Assembly (NCBI RefSeq): GCF_000513895.2
Contig: NZ_CP165782.1
Location: forward strand, 558,001-622,000
Source: Ensifer sp. WSM1721
GTDB lineage: Bacteria; Pseudomonadota; Alphaproteobacteria; Rhizobiales; Rhizobiaceae
Direction of reading: 5' to 3'
DNA: 64,000 bases
Of this stretch, positions 43,513 to 54,062 are shown in pieces; the stretch's first letter is position 1; each line of letters starts with the position of its first letter. The notes under the pieces were generated by a model. The model did not search any database and was not told the DNA's origin. It saw only the letters and a list, made by a program, of their open reading frames with translations. The position numbers and the translations under genes were made by a program.

Positions 43513-45435
43513 ATGTCTCTGAAGAACATCTCCTTGAGCCGCAAACTCGGCCTGACCTTTTCGGCGCTGATTGCGCTTTTTCTGGTCGTGTCCGCGGTCG
43601 TCTATTCCAAAGCCGAATTCGCCAGGCAGGCATCGCTCCACCAGAGCCAGTCTGCGCGGCTCGTCACCCTCATCGACGAGGCGTCCCAGGCCATGCTGGA
43701 GCAAGCGGTCAATCTCCGCGGTTTCCTGCTCTTCCGCAGCGACAGCACCTATAACGACGTCTTTGCCAATCGCGAGCGGATGGAAAAGAGCATTGCCGCC
43801 GCCCGCGAGGCGGCCTCCGGCGAGGCGCAGTTGCTGACCCTTCTCGACAACATGCAGAAGGCGGCCGACGTCTATTTCAACGAACTCGCCAAGCCGCAGC
43901 TCGAGGCGCGCCGCACGACCGAAATGCCGATCCTCGAGGTCGTCGAGATCGGTCGCAAGGCCACGAAAGGCCAGCTCGACGCGTTCCGTGAGGCGGCCGC
44001 TGAGATCAAGCAGCAGGCGCGCGGCTGGTCGGCCGAGCAGGAGGCTCTGCAGGCGAACGCCACCTCGGTCCTGATGGCGGCGCTCGCGCTTGGTGCCGTC
44101 GCTGCAACTGTGGCGGCGGTCCTGATGGCCTGGATGCTTTCGCGCGCGATCGTGCGGCCGATCGTCGGCATGACGGGCGCCATGGGCCGCCTTGCCGGCG
44201 GTGATCACGATATCGACGTTCCCGCGCTCGACCGAAAGGACGAGGTCGGCCAGATGGCCCGCGCCGTGCTGGTCTTCCGCGAAGCCGCGGTCGAGAAGCT
44301 CCGGCTTTCCGGAGAGACAGAAAAGATGCGGAACGAGGCCGAGGCCGAGCGCAGCCGCTCGGATGCCGAAAAGACGCTTGAGGCGGGCGAGGTGCGCTTC
44401 GCGATGGAAGCTCTCGGCGCCGGGCTCACGGCGCTTGCGGAAGGCAATGTCGCCTACCGGATCGAGGCGCCCTTCGCCGACCGTCTCGATCCGTTGCGGA
44501 AGAACTTCAACCAGTCGCTTGAACGGCTTCAGGCGACGCTCCGCGCCGTCGGTGAGAACGCCGGCGCGATCAATGCCGGCGCCGCCGAAATCCGCGAAGC
44601 GGCAAACGATCTGGCGCGGCGCACCGAGCAGCAGGCTGCTTCCGTCGAAGAAACCGCGGCGGCGCTGGAGGAAATCACGACAACGGTGCGCGACTCGACG
44701 AAGCGCGCGGAAGATGCCGGCGTTCTCGTCGAGCGCACGCGGGCCGGCGCGGAGAAATCCGGCGAGGTCGTCCGCCGCGCCGTCAGCGCGATGCACGAGA
44801 TCGAAAAGTCGTCGGGCGAAATCTCGAACATCATCGGGGTCATCGACGATATCGCGTTCCAGACCAACCTCCTGGCCCTCAATGCCGGCGTCGAAGCGGC
44901 GCGCGCGGGCGAGGCGGGCAAGGGCTTTGCCGTCGTCGCGCAGGAGGTGCGTGAACTTGCCCAGCGCTCGGCCAATGCTGCCAAAGAAATCAAGGCGCTC
45001 ATCATGACCTCCGGCGAGCAGGTGCGCGCCGGTGTCGGGCTCGTCGGCGAGACAGGCGCGGCGCTGGAGACGATCGTCGCCGAAGTGCGCGAGATCAACC
45101 GCCATGTGAGCGCCATCGTCACCGCGGCACGCGAACAGTCGACCGGGCTGCAGGAGATCAATACGGCGGTTAATGCGATGGACCAGGGCACGCAGCAGAA
45201 CGCCGCCATGGTCGAGCAGTCGACCGCCGCGAGCCACAGCCTTGCACGCGAAGCTGCGGCCCTGGACGAGCTGATTGCCCAGTTCAAGCTCGGCGACCGC
45301 CGCCAGCCCGCCGTGGCAGCCGCTTCGCCGTCAGCAAAGCCGGTCGCGTCTCCCGCCCGGCAACTCGGCCAGAAGCTGACGCGGTCCTTCGGCTCGGCGG
45401 CTGTTGCGCAGAGCCAGGACTGGACCGAGTTCTGA
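43513..45435 (+). CDS. Methyl-accepting chemotaxis protein with helical (CHASE3/4HB-like) sensor
   Basis: 640 aa. Two membrane helices (about 10-31 and 191-213) enclose a mostly helical periplasmic domain with [11 protein letters not shown], as in CHASE3. A HAMP domain follows, then the signalling tip, identical over [20 protein letters not shown] to the McpU-like receptor 14 kb upstream. Unlike that receptor it ends in DWTEF, which fits the aromatic-x-x-aromatic pattern of CheR-tethering pentapeptides on a long flexible linker, so it may recruit CheR/CheB for its neighbours. Ligand unknown. Terminator at 45461. Confidence 0.9.
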   Translation: MSLKNISLSRKLGLTFSALIALFLVVSAVVYSKAEFARQASLHQSQSARLVTLIDEASQAMLEQAVNLRGFLLFRSDSTYNDVFANRERMEKSIAAAREAASGEAQLLTLLDNMQKAADVYFNELAKPQLEARRTTEMPILEVVEIGRKATKGQLDAFREAAAEIKQQARGWSAEQEALQANATSVLMAALALGAVAATVAAVLMAWMLSRAIVRPIVGMTGAMGRLAGGDHDIDVPALDRKDEVGQMARAVLVFREAAVEKLRLSGETEKMRNEAEAERSRSDAEKTLEAGEVRFAMEALGAGLTALAEGNVAYRIEAPFADRLDPLRKNFNQSLERLQATLRAVGENAGAINAGAAEIREAANDLARRTEQQAASVEETAAALEEITTTVRDSTKRAEDAGVLVERTRAGAEKSGEVVRRAVSAMHEIEKSSGEISNIIGVIDDIAFQTNLLALNAGVEAARAGEAGKGFAVVAQEVRELAQRSANAAKEIKALIMTSGEQVRAGVGLVGETGAALETIVAEVREINRHVSAIVTAAREQSTGLQEINTAVNAMDQGTQQNAAMVEQSTAASHSLAREAAALDELIAQFKLGDRRQPAVAAASPSAKPVASPARQLGQKLTRSFGSAAVAQSQDWTEF

Positions 45436-45460
45436 GCGGCCCGTCGATCTTGCGGAAAAC

Positions 45461-45491
45461 AAAAAGCCCGGCCGCATCGGCCGGGCTTTTT
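45461..45491. terminator. Bidirectional rho-independent terminator
   Basis: AAAAAGCCCGGCCG and its complement CGGCCGGGCTTTTT around a 3-base loop give a 14-bp stem with T-runs on both strands, placed between the convergent chemoreceptor and dxs genes. Confidence 0.92.
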
Positions 45492-45509
45492 GTTGAATGG
45501 AGTAATACG

Positions 45510-47447
45510 TCAGCCGGCGGCGCCGAGGCCGATGGTATGCTTCTGGCCGAGCGCCTTGAACACGGTCGAGACGATGCCGGCGCGATCGAGACCCGCATGC
45601 GCATACATCGCTTCCGGCTTTGCCTGCTCCATCCAGATGTCGGGCATAATCATCGGCCGCACCTTGAGACCGCCGTCAAGCAGGCCCTCTTTCGCAAGGA
45701 ACTGCAGCACGTGGCTTGCGAAGCCACCGATCGCGCCTTCCTCGATGGTCACCAGCACCTCGTGATCGCGGGCAAGCCGGCGGACGAGGTCATGGTCCAG
45801 CGGCTTGGCAAAGCGCGCGTCGGCAACTGTCGTCGAAAGGCCGGCGGCATCCAGGTCTTCGGCGGCCAACAGACAGTCGGCAAGGCGCGTGCCGAACGAA
45901 AGCAGCGCGACCTTCGTGCCTTCCTTGAGGATCCGGCCCTTGCCGATCTCCAGGATATCGCCCCGCTCCGGCAGTTCGACGCCCACGCCTTCGCCGCGCG
46001 GATAGCGGAAGGAAATCGGCCCTTCGTCGTAAGCTGCGGCAGTACGCACCATGTGCTTGAGTTCCGCCTCGTCGGCGGCCGCCATCACCACGAAACCGGG
46101 CAGGGAGGCAAGATAGGTCGTATCGAACGAGCCAGCATGGGTCGGCCCGTCGGCACCGACGAAACCGGCGCGGTCGATCGGGAAACGCACCGGTAGGCCC
46201 TGGATTGCAACATCGTGGACGACCTGGTCGTAGGCCCGCTGCAGGAAGGTGGAATAGAGCGCCGCAAATGGCTTGTAGCCTTCCGCCGCGAGGCCGGCGG
46301 CGAAGGTCACCGCATGCTGCTCGGCGATGCCTACATCGAAACAGCGCCTCGGATGAATGGTCGCGAACTTGTCAAGGCCGGTGCCGGACGGCATGGCGGC
46401 AGTGATCGCGACGATCTTGTCGTCGAGGTTCGCCTCCTGGATCAGCGCATCGGCGAAAACCGACGTGTAGGCCGGGGCGTTCGGCTTTGCTTTCGCCTGG
46501 GCGCCAGTGATCACGTCGAATTTATTGACGCCGTGGTACTTGTCGGCGGCGGCCTCGGCCGGCGGATAGCCCTTGCCCTTCTGTGTCACTACGTGGATCA
46601 AGACGGGGCCTTTGGCATTGTCGCGCACGTTGCGCAGCACCGGCAGCAGGTGATCGAAGGAATGCCCGTCGATCGGGCCGATGTGGTAGAAGCCCATCTC
46701 CTCGAAGATCGTTCCGCCGGTGACGTAGCCGCGCGCATGCTCGACCGCACGGGTGATCGCGCGGTCGACCGTCTTGCCGAGATAGGCGGTGAGCTTCTTG
46801 CCGACTTCGCGAATGCCCATATAGGTCCGCCCGGAGGCGAGCCGCGCCAGATAGGCGCTCATGGCGCCCGTCGGCGGAGCGATCGACATGTCGTTGTCGT
46901 TGAGAATGACGATGAGGCGGGCGTCCAGTGCCCCGGCATTGTTGAGCGCCTCGAAGGCCATGCCGGCGGACATCGCGCCATCGCCGATCACGGCGATCAC
47001 ATTACGGCTCTTGCCGTCGAGCTCGGCGGCGACCGCCATGCCGAGACCGGCAGAAATAGAGGTCGAGGAATGCGCCGCACCGAAGGGGTCGTATTCGCTT
47101 TCGGCGCGGCGGGTGAAGCCCGAAAGTCCTCCTTCCTGGCGCAGCGTGCGGATGCGATCGCGCCGGCCGGTCAGGATCTTGTGCGGATAGCACTGGTGAC
47201 CGACGTCAAAGATCAGGCGGTCGTGCGGCGTGTCGAAGATCTTGTGGATGGCGATGGTCAGCTCGACAACCCCGAGGCCGGCACCGAGATGACCACCGGT
47301 GCGCGACACGGCGTCGATCATTTCCGCACGCAATTCGGCTGCCAGTTGCGGCAGATCCCTGTCGTCGATCTTCTTCAGATCGGCGGGATACTTGACCTTA
47401 TCGAGCAGGGGGGTCGCCGGCATCGGATTGGTTGGCAGTTGTGTCAC
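45510..47447 (-). CDS. dxs: 1-deoxy-D-xylulose-5-phosphate synthase
   Basis: 645 aa, full family length. GTG start at 47447 with GAGG upstream; an ATG eight codons on is an alternative. Thiamine-diphosphate motif [18 protein letters not shown], the N-terminal [17 protein letters not shown], the transketolase central motif [16 protein letters not shown] and [17 protein letters not shown] are intact. It condenses pyruvate and glyceraldehyde 3-phosphate, the first step of the MEP isoprenoid pathway (feeding, for example, ubiquinone chains). Monocistronic here, ending at a strong shared terminator. Confidence 0.96.
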   Translation of the reverse strand: MTQLPTNPMPATPLLDKVKYPADLKKIDDRDLPQLAAELRAEMIDAVSRTGGHLGAGLGVVELTIAIHKIFDTPHDRLIFDVGHQCYPHKILTGRRDRIRTLRQEGGLSGFTRRAESEYDPFGAAHSSTSISAGLGMAVAAELDGKSRNVIAVIGDGAMSAGMAFEALNNAGALDARLIVILNDNDMSIAPPTGAMSAYLARLASGRTYMGIREVGKKLTAYLGKTVDRAITRAVEHARGYVTGGTIFEEMGFYHIGPIDGHSFDHLLPVLRNVRDNAKGPVLIHVVTQKGKGYPPAEAAADKYHGVNKFDVITGAQAKAKPNAPAYTSVFADALIQEANLDDKIVAITAAMPSGTGLDKFATIHPRRCFDVGIAEQHAVTFAAGLAAEGYKPFAALYSTFLQRAYDQVVHDVAIQGLPVRFPIDRAGFVGADGPTHAGSFDTTYLASLPGFVVMAAADEAELKHMVRTAAAYDEGPISFRYPRGEGVGVELPERGDILEIGKGRILKEGTKVALLSFGTRLADCLLAAEDLDAAGLSTTVADARFAKPLDHDLVRRLARDHEVLVTIEEGAIGGFASHVLQFLAKEGLLDGGLKVRPMIMPDIWMEQAKPEAMYAHAGLDRAGIVSTVFKALGQKHTIGLGAAG

Positions 47448-47587
47448 GCTGCATGCCTCATGCGCGCCAGCGCATGGCGCGCGATCTGTTGGGTCTCGAA
47501 GGAGTTATTTAGACGCTATTGCGGTTGAATGCAAAATTAGGCTTTCCTGCGGCTTCAACCAAGGGCTTAACAGGAACTTAATGAAAA

Positions 47588-48511
47588 TCAGCCCTGCGGC
47601 AAGGGTATGAACTCCTCCTCGTCCCCCGGCACGATATCGAAGCGCCCGGTGCGCCACTCTTCCTTGGCCTTGTCGATGCGCTCCTTCGATGAGGACACGA
47701 AATTCCACCAGATATGGCGCGGTGAGCCGAGCGCTGCTCCGCCGAAGAGCATGACGTGACAGCCGGAGCTGCTGGCCGTGATGGTGATTTCGTCTCCGGG
47801 ACGGAAGACGAGGAGCTGGTTGTCGGCGAAATGGTCGCCGGCGATGATCGCTTCGCCGGAGAGGATATAGAGCGCACGCTCCTCCCACTCTGCGGCAAAC
47901 GGCGCGCTTTTGCCCGGTTCGATCATGAGATCGACGTAGATCGTATCGGTGAAGACCGAAACCGGCGAGTCGGCGCCCTCGTACGTGCCGATCACGACGC
48001 GCGCGCGAACGCCGCCATCGGCAAGATGCGGCAGCATACGCTCTTCCGTGTGGGCGAAGAGCGGATCGATCTCTTCCTTGTCGTCGGGCAGAGCGAGCCA
48101 GGTTTGCAATCCGGAAAGCGAACGCTCGTGTCCGCGCTGGTTCTCCGGCGAACGCTCCGAATGCACGATGCCCCGCCCGGCCGTCATCAGGTTCACGTCG
48201 CCGGGGCGGATCACCATCTCGGTGCCGAGGCTGTCGCGGTGTTTGATCTCGCCGTCGAAGAGGTAGGTGACGGTCGAAAGGCCGATATGCGGATGCGGAC
48301 GGACGTCGATCGCCTCGCCAGCACGCAAGAGCGCCGGGCCCATCCGGTCGAAGAAGATGAAGGGACCGACGAGCCGCCGCCGCGCCGTCGGCAGGGCACG
48401 GCGCACCTGCAGGCCGCCGATATCGCTGGTGCGAGGAATGATCAGATGCTCGATGGCGTCGCAGGCGGGCTTGTCGCCGGCAAGCGGATCGGGACCAGGA
48501 AAGAAGGACAT
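47588..48511 (-). CDS. Pirin-family protein
   Basis: 307 aa from ATG 48511 (GGAG upstream). The cupin metal-binding signature of pirins is clear: VRPHPHIGLSTVTYLFDGEI near residue 75 and a later DVNLMTAGRGIVHSERS stretch with further His and Glu ligands. Bacterial pirins include quercetin 2,3-dioxygenases and redox-responsive regulators of pyruvate metabolism; the role is not determinable from sequence. Confidence 0.9.
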   Translation of the reverse strand: MSFFPGPDPLAGDKPACDAIEHLIIPRTSDIGGLQVRRALPTARRRLVGPFIFFDRMGPALLRAGEAIDVRPHPHIGLSTVTYLFDGEIKHRDSLGTEMVIRPGDVNLMTAGRGIVHSERSPENQRGHERSLSGLQTWLALPDDKEEIDPLFAHTEERMLPHLADGGVRARVVIGTYEGADSPVSVFTDTIYVDLMIEPGKSAPFAAEWEERALYILSGEAIIAGDHFADNQLLVFRPGDEITITASSSGCHVMLFGGAALGSPRHIWWNFVSSSKERIDKAKEEWRTGRFDIVPGDEEEFIPLPQG

Positions 48512-48640
48512 GGCGGTCGCTCCGGTTGTGGGGCTCAACTGGAGATTATCGTCAATGCGGGCCGTTCGATAGCGACAATCGGGGGACGCTGCGTTTCTCG
48601 GTGGATCATCCTTGATAAGAGGCCAAGCGCCGGAAGCTGC

Positions 48641-48679
48641 CCCTCACTCTAGCCCTCTCCCGCAGGCGGGGAGAGGGGA
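48641..48679. repeat. CCCTCTCCC intergenic palindrome
   Basis: CCCTCACTCTAGCCCTCTCC followed by CGCAGGCGGGGAGAGGGG. The 9-bp arms CCCTCTCCC/GGGAGAGGG enclose a 7-base loop. This CT/GA-rich palindrome type is frequent between genes in rhizobial genomes. It lies downstream of xseB on the minus strand and may act as its terminator or mRNA-end hairpin. Confidence 0.65.
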
Positions 48680-48754
48680 CTTAAAGGTCGCCGGAGAAGG
48701 TGCCGACGGGCGGAAGGGGCGAAGGCTCGCAAGCGCCCCATCCGGCCAGAACCT

Positions 48755-49015
48755 TCACTGTTCCGCGTCGAGCGGCTCGACGCCCTGCGGCCGGCCGGCA
48801 CGGTCGAGGCGGATCTTCTCGATACGATCCTCGGCCGCCTTCAACAGGGTCTCACAGTGCTTCTTCAGGGCTTCTCCCCGCTCATAGATCTCGATCGACT
48901 TGTCGAGCGCCACGTCGCCGCGTTCGAGCGCGGAGACGATGCGCTCCAATTCCTCCACGGCCTGCTCGAAGGAGAGGGCGGAAACGTCCGGTTGCGTGTT
49001 GTTATTGTTGTCCAT
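48755..49015 (-). CDS. xseB: Exodeoxyribonuclease VII small subunit
   Basis: 86 aa, normal length. [20 protein letters not shown] with [19 protein letters not shown] is the XseB signature, an all-helical coiled hairpin. It binds the XseA catalytic subunit (not in this window) to form exonuclease VII. The start is 7 bp after the stop of the deacetylase-like gene, so the two form an operon. Confidence 0.95.
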   Translation of the reverse strand: MDNNNNTQPDVSALSFEQAVEELERIVSALERGDVALDKSIEIYERGEALKKHCETLLKAAEDRIEKIRLDRAGRPQGVEPLDAEQ

Positions 49016-49022
49016 GGATGGA

Positions 49023-49952
49023 TTACCCTCTCATCAGTCTCAGAATATGCAGGCCGGCCGACTCGGCGAGCCCCTGCAGGTCATAGCCGCCCTCGAGCGA
49101 GCTGACGATGCGGTTGCCGGCGCTTTTGCAGGCAACGTCCATCAGCCGCCCCGTCGCCCAGTCGAAATCTTCGGCCACCAGGTTGAGCTGCGCCAGCGGA
49201 TCGCGGTGATGGGCATCGAAGCCGGCGGAAATCAGAATAAAATCGGGCCGGAAATTCTCTACCGCCGAAAGCACCCGCGTACGGAAGGCGTCGCGGAAAT
49301 GCTCGCTGCTGCTGTTGGGGGAAAGCGGCGCGTTGACGATATTGTGCCTTGTTCCGGTTTCGTCCTTCGCTCCTGTGCCGGGATAGAGCGGCATCTGGTG
49401 AGTCGAGCAGAAGAGGACGGACGGGTCGTCCCAGAAGATATCCTGTGTACCGTTGCCGTGGTGGACGTCCCAGTCGACGATGGCGACGCGCTCCGCCCCA
49501 TGCGCCCTCTGCGCGTGGCGTGCGGCGATCGCCACTGTGTTGAAGATGCAGAAGCCCATTGCCTTGTCTTTTTCGGCGTGATGGCCCGGTGGGCGGGCGG
49601 CGACGAAGGCGTTGTCGGCCTCGCCGGCGAAGATTGCGTCCACGGCGGCAACGGCACCGCCGATGCCGGTCAATGCCGCCTCGAGGCTCATCGGGCTCGC
49701 ATAGGTGTCCGCCTCGATCTGGTTGATGTCGTCGTCCGGAATGGCACGTTTGATCGACCGCAGATGCTCTTCGGTATGGGCGAGCAGCACGAGATCCTCG
49801 TCGCACCGCAACGCTTCGACCCGCTTCAACTCCGCGAAATTCGGATGCTCGAGCGCGAGGTTCAGCGCCTTCAGCCGATCCGGCCGCTCGGGGTGTCCCT
49901 CGGGAACCTCGTGCTCCAGGAAGACCGGGTTTTCGTAAAGATGCGTGGTCAT
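49023..49952 (-). CDS. Histone-deacetylase-superfamily amidohydrolase
   Basis: 309 aa from ATG 49952. Zinc-site motifs are [18 protein letters not shown] and [14 protein letters not shown]; the active-site His pair is in [16 protein letters not shown]. Bacterial members (HDAH, acetylpolyamine amidohydrolase, AcuC) remove acetyl groups from small amines or lysines. The length fits class II HDAH-like enzymes. It leads an operon with xseB, as in other rhizobia. Confidence 0.92.
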   Translation of the reverse strand: MTTHLYENPVFLEHEVPEGHPERPDRLKALNLALEHPNFAELKRVEALRCDEDLVLLAHTEEHLRSIKRAIPDDDINQIEADTYASPMSLEAALTGIGGAVAAVDAIFAGEADNAFVAARPPGHHAEKDKAMGFCIFNTVAIAARHAQRAHGAERVAIVDWDVHHGNGTQDIFWDDPSVLFCSTHQMPLYPGTGAKDETGTRHNIVNAPLSPNSSSEHFRDAFRTRVLSAVENFRPDFILISAGFDAHHRDPLAQLNLVAEDFDWATGRLMDVACKSAGNRIVSSLEGGYDLQGLAESAGLHILRLMRG

Positions 49953-50015
49953 GTGCGCAAAGCTAGTGCGCGCGCCTGTCAAAATCCATGGCGGCGACGG
50001 CAAAAGTGCCGATTT

Positions 50016-50984
50016 TCAACAGCGCGGATCAAGCAGGATCTTGCCGTCGCGATGCAGATCGCCCTGGTGCGCGAGCGCGTCTGCGAGCCGGCTCAAGGGA
50101 TAGACTGCGGCGACCGGGCTTTCGAAGAGGCCGCTGCCGATGCCTTCGAAGCTGCGGGCGAAGGCGGCTTCGAGCGCGTCGCGGCCGGCGGAATGCACCC
50201 AGGTCCTGAGCCAAAGGAAGGCGAAGCGCACATCGGGACGAGCGGCGATTGCCTCCTGCGGCACCGGCACGCCGCTTAGCGCGCCGTATTGGATGAAGGC
50301 TCCGCCCTTATCAACACACCGGCCGATCAAGGCGCCCGCAAAGGGGCCGCCAACAGCATCGAGCACGGCGTCGAATCTGGTGCCTGCTGGGAGATCGCCG
50401 GCATCCGCAACGAGGATCTGGTGCGCCTCGCCAACACGGGCGCGGCTTTTCTCACTGCGAAGGATGGCCGTCGGCGCCATCCCTTCGAGCGACAGCAGCT
50501 TCATGAGCATGCCGCCGATCGCCGAGCCTGCCGCCGTCACGCCGACGCTCAAGCCCGCGAGCGAACCGAAATGCGCGCGCAGAGCCTCGACCAATCTCAG
50601 CGCCGTCAGCGGGTTGACGTAGCTCATCGCCGCCTGCCGGTCGTCGATCCCGTCCGGCACGCGAAAGCACCATTCGGCCGGGCGAACGAGAAATTGCTGC
50701 CACAGACCGCTCGCGCCGATCGGAAGGACGCGGTCTCCAGGCTCAAGGCCCCGCATGTCCGGCCCGACGCGGCTGACGGTGCCCACGCCCTCGAAGCCCG
50801 GGACGAAAGGCAAGGTCGTGCGTGCGCTATAGGCACCGGTGACAGGGATCAGATCCGACGGGTTGATCGCAGCGAGAGAAATCTCGACCTCGACTTCGCC
50901 GGCCCCCGGTGCCCGACGCGGCGCTTCCACGAGTTCGATGACTTGTTTGGGATCGCCAAACTGTCTAACGAGGGTGGAGCGCAT
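50016..50984 (-). CDS. Medium-chain dehydrogenase/reductase (MECR/quinone-reductase-like)
   Basis: 322 aa. GroES-like N-terminal half with INPSDLIPVTGAYSARTTLP and VPGFEGVGTVSRVG, then a Rossmann half with VGVTAAGSAIGGMLMKL and FDAVLDAVGG. The absence of zinc-ligand cysteines and the INPSD motif point to the enoyl-thioester reductase/quinone oxidoreductase branch rather than alcohol dehydrogenases. Its start is only 14 bp from a divergent thioesterase gene. Confidence 0.82.
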   Translation of the reverse strand: MRSTLVRQFGDPKQVIELVEAPRRAPGAGEVEVEISLAAINPSDLIPVTGAYSARTTLPFVPGFEGVGTVSRVGPDMRGLEPGDRVLPIGASGLWQQFLVRPAEWCFRVPDGIDDRQAAMSYVNPLTALRLVEALRAHFGSLAGLSVGVTAAGSAIGGMLMKLLSLEGMAPTAILRSEKSRARVGEAHQILVADAGDLPAGTRFDAVLDAVGGPFAGALIGRCVDKGGAFIQYGALSGVPVPQEAIAARPDVRFAFLWLRTWVHSAGRDALEAAFARSFEGIGSGLFESPVAAVYPLSRLADALAHQGDLHRDGKILLDPRC

Positions 50985-50998
50985 GGTGAGGACCTCGC

Positions 50999-51400
50999 AT
51001 GGACGGCAGAGAGCGGGAAAACGTCACGGAAATCCGCATTCCGTTTCGCGATATAGACATGCACGGCCACATGCACAATGCTGCCTATTACGCGCATGCG
51101 GAGGCGGCGCTCGCCAACATGTGGCGGCATCGGCCGGCGGTGGAAAAGGAGCCCGCCTACCTCGTCCGCCGCTCAGGCTGCATCTTCCATCGCGGCCTGC
51201 GTTTCGACGAACCGGCGCGCTTCACCGTCACGGTCGCGAAGCTTGGCGGCAGTTCCGTGAGCTTTGCCGTTCGCGTCGAGACCGGAGATCGGCTTTCGGC
51301 GGAAGTCGAGATCGTCTGGGTCGCCGTCGACCCAGGAAGGCATCAGCCGGTGCCGCTGCCGGTCGCAACCCGGGAATGGCTTGCCGGCTACGCGGATTGA
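50999..51400 (+). CDS. Hotdog-fold acyl-CoA thioesterase (4HBT type)
   Basis: 133 aa. FRDIDMHGHMHNAAYYAHAE is the 4-hydroxybenzoyl-CoA thioesterase/YbgC active-site segment, with the catalytic Asp in the first D-x-D position. Its 3' end overlaps the convergent thiolase gene by 13 bp, and its 5' end is 14 bp from the divergent reductase gene, so there is almost no room for a private promoter. It is surrounded by CoA-ester enzymes and likely releases acids from their intermediates. Confidence 0.85.
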   Translation: MDGRERENVTEIRIPFRDIDMHGHMHNAAYYAHAEAALANMWRHRPAVEKEPAYLVRRSGCIFHRGLRFDEPARFTVTVAKLGGSSVSFAVRVETGDRLSAEVEIVWVAVDPGRHQPVPLPVATREWLAGYAD

Positions 51401-52587
51401 TCCGGCCTCACGCTGCTGAAATGGGCGACGACGCCCATGCCGCCGCCGATGCCCATCATCGCAAGACCCTCCCTGTCCGGGCCGGCCGCGAGCATCTGCG
51501 AGAACAGCCGGACGACGAGGATGGCACCGGAGGCGCCGTAGGGATGGCCGAGCGCGATCGCACCGCCGTCGCGATTGACGCGTGCAGGCGAAATGTCGAG
51601 CCGGTCGAGACTGCCGAGGACCTGCGAGGCGAAGGCTTCGTTGAATTCGATGAAGTCGATATCCGAGAGGTCGAGCGCGGGATTGCGCGCGCGAAGCTTC
51701 GCCATCGCGGGAACGGGACCGAGACCGAGCAGGTTCGGATCGACGCCGGCGGTAGCTGCGTCGATGAATTGGAGTGCAAAGGGAACGCCGAGGCGGCGCG
51801 CTTCGGCGAGCGACGTCACCAGCACCATGGCTGCGCCGTCGTTGATGGGGCAGGCGTTGCCGGCAGTGACGGTGCCCCCCGGAACGAAAGCCGGCTTCAG
51901 CCGCGCAAGCGTCTCGGCGGAGGCGTTGGCGCGGGGGCACTCGTCCATCACGATCGACCCGGCCTGCGTCGGCACCGGCACGATCTCACGCGCGAAGCGG
52001 CCCGCCACTGCGGCCGTCACGGCCCGCCGATGGCTTTCGAGCGCAAACAGATCCTGCCGCTCGCGCGGGATGCCGCAGGCGGCCGCGACATTCTCCGCCG
52101 CAACGCCCATGTCCGGATCGCCGATGAAGTCTGGAGCCATCCGTGCACGCTTGATGGGCTGCAGTTCCTCGCCGCGCGCAAGCGGCGGTCGAAGCCGGAT
52201 ATGGGCGCGGCTGGCGCTCTCGGTGCCGCCGGCGAGATAGAAGCGGCCCGCGCCCGCCTGGACCTGCCGCGCCGCAAGGATGATCGCCTCCAAGCCCGAG
52301 CCGCATTGGCGGTCGACCGTCACGCCGGGGATGGAAACGGGCAGCCGGGCCTCGAGGGCGGCGAGGCGGGCGAGATTGCCGGCGCTGTTGGCGGCATTGC
52401 CGATGAGGACGTCGTCGATCTCGGACCGATCGATGCCGAGATCGGCGACGATCCTCTCGATCACCAGCGCCGCAAGGCTTGCGGGCTCGACCATGGAGAG
52501 GCTGCCGTTGACGCGCCCGATCGGAGTGCGCAGCGCGGCGGCGATGACCGGCGTTCGAGCCGGATCAGATGAGACGTTCAAGGGCAC
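51388..52587 (-). CDS. Thiolase-family protein lacking the second catalytic Cys
   Basis: 399 aa. The nucleophile is present (C95 in VDRQCGSGLEA), as are NEAFA and the His of ALGHPYGASGA (H348). In ordinary thiolases the C-terminal CIGGGQG motif supplies the acid/base Cys; here the motif reads MMGIGGGMG with Gly379 in that place. It may act only in the degradative direction with lowered rate, or catalyse a different C-C or transfer reaction. Its start overlaps the acyl-CoA synthetase gene by 23 bp. Confidence 0.88.
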   Translation of the reverse strand: MPLNVSSDPARTPVIAAALRTPIGRVNGSLSMVEPASLAALVIERIVADLGIDRSEIDDVLIGNAANSAGNLARLAALEARLPVSIPGVTVDRQCGSGLEAIILAARQVQAGAGRFYLAGGTESASRAHIRLRPPLARGEELQPIKRARMAPDFIGDPDMGVAAENVAAACGIPRERQDLFALESHRRAVTAAVAGRFAREIVPVPTQAGSIVMDECPRANASAETLARLKPAFVPGGTVTAGNACPINDGAAMVLVTSLAEARRLGVPFALQFIDAATAGVDPNLLGLGPVPAMAKLRARNPALDLSDIDFIEFNEAFASQVLGSLDRLDISPARVNRDGGAIALGHPYGASGAILVVRLFSQMLAAGPDREGLAMMGIGGGMGVVAHFSSVRPDQSA

Positions 52588-54058
52588 CGTTCTCCTCCGC
52601 GATCCATTGCCGGAGCTCCTTGGCGGCGATCTTGCCCGACGCGGTCATCGGCATCTCCCGGCAGAGCCAGATCTTGCGCGGATGCTTGTAGCGCGGCAGG
52701 GCGGTGGCAAGTTGACGTTCCAGCGCCGCGCGCACGAAACCGCCGTTCGGCTGGATCACCGCCGCAAGCTCCTGGCCGAGATCGGGATGGTCGAGGCCAA
52801 GGACAAGGGCCGCGCTCACGCCTGGGATCGTGAGGATCACGGCCTCGACCTCCGACGGATAGATGTTGTTGCCGCCCGAGAGCACCATGCCGCCAGAGCG
52901 GCCGATGAGATGGAGCGTGCCGTCGTCACTCAGGAAACCGACATCGCCGACGGTGGCGAGCGTACCCTCTCGCCGAAAGCCTACGCCGTCGCCGCCGGCA
53001 ATATAGCCGTCCGAAATCAGCCCGCTTTCGACGAAGATCGTTCCGGTCTCTCCCGGCGGAAGGGTCCGTCCACGGTCGTCGAGGATCGCTAGCCGGACGC
53101 CGGGAAACGTCTTGCCGACAGCGGTCGCCGAATGATCATCGCCCGCGCCGGAGACCGTGATGAAGCCGAGTTCCGATGCGCCATAATATTCAGTGATCTC
53201 CGCCGCGGGAAAGGCGCGGACGGCTGCTTGGCGGTCGGTTGGCGTGAGCTTGGCACCGGCGACGGTGATCTTTTCGACGGAGCGCAATTCCCTGCCTTCC
53301 GCCTGCTCGCACAGCCGCCGCAGCATCGTTGGCACGAGTACGAGCCGCTTCGCCTTGGCACCCGCGATGGCATCGAGCGCCTGACGTGGCTCGAAATGCC
53401 GCGCTCCGATGAATTCGGCCCCGGCCGTCAGAGACTCGGCAAGCGCATAGAGCGCCAGACCATGCGCCAGTGGTCCCGGCGCATAGGTCGTCGTTTCCGG
53501 TCCGAGCCCGAAAAACCGCTGACCGGTTTCGAGGCTCACGCGCCAGGACCTGCGGTCACGGATGATGGCTTTCGGTTCACCGGTGGTGCCGGAGGTGAAG
53601 ACGACGAGAAAAGCCTCGGCCCCGCCGCCGACGCCGATCGCCGACGAGCCGGCGAAGGCATCGAGTGAATGCGTTCGCCCCGCGGAGGGCACGTCCAAAT
53701 GCAGAAGCTCGCCCTCGGCGCGGACGACGACGTCGGGCCGCAATTGTTCCTTCATCCGCCGGCGTGTCGCTTCCGGCAGATGCGGATCGATGAGCGCGGC
53801 GCAATTGCCGGCCGCCGTGGCGGCGACGAAGGCGGCGGCAAAGAGCGGATGATTGCCGGTTTCGATCGCGATCAAGCGTGCGCCACCGGCAAGGACGCTT
53901 GGCTGCGTCGCCTCTATGGCCGATTGTTCGATCGCATGGAGGATACGGCGGGCCCCCGTGGCAAGCTCCGCAAACGTGAAAACCCGGCCCTCCATACGGA
54001 AGGCCAGGCAATGCGGGCGTTCGCGCGCGTGAAGCGCGATTGCCTCGGCGAGCGGCAT
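52565..54058 (-). CDS. AMP-forming acyl-CoA synthetase
   Basis: 497 aa. The P-loop FTSGTTGEPKAII, the EYYGASELGF adenylate motif, GDVGFLSDDGTLHLIGRS, and the C-terminal catalytic Lys in MTASGKIAAKEL are intact. It activates a carboxylic acid via an acyl-adenylate to a CoA thioester. It lies 4 bp after bioY and overlaps the thiolase gene, so it is transcribed with the biotin transporter genes. The substrate is unknown; a biotin-related or pimelate-type acid is suggested by context only. Confidence 0.87.
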   Translation of the reverse strand: MPLAEAIALHARERPHCLAFRMEGRVFTFAELATGARRILHAIEQSAIEATQPSVLAGGARLIAIETGNHPLFAAAFVAATAAGNCAALIDPHLPEATRRRMKEQLRPDVVVRAEGELLHLDVPSAGRTHSLDAFAGSSAIGVGGGAEAFLVVFTSGTTGEPKAIIRDRRSWRVSLETGQRFFGLGPETTTYAPGPLAHGLALYALAESLTAGAEFIGARHFEPRQALDAIAGAKAKRLVLVPTMLRRLCEQAEGRELRSVEKITVAGAKLTPTDRQAAVRAFPAAEITEYYGASELGFITVSGAGDDHSATAVGKTFPGVRLAILDDRGRTLPPGETGTIFVESGLISDGYIAGGDGVGFRREGTLATVGDVGFLSDDGTLHLIGRSGGMVLSGGNNIYPSEVEAVILTIPGVSAALVLGLDHPDLGQELAAVIQPNGGFVRAALERQLATALPRYKHPRKIWLCREMPMTASGKIAAKELRQWIAEENGALERLI

Positions 54059-54062
54059 TGGC

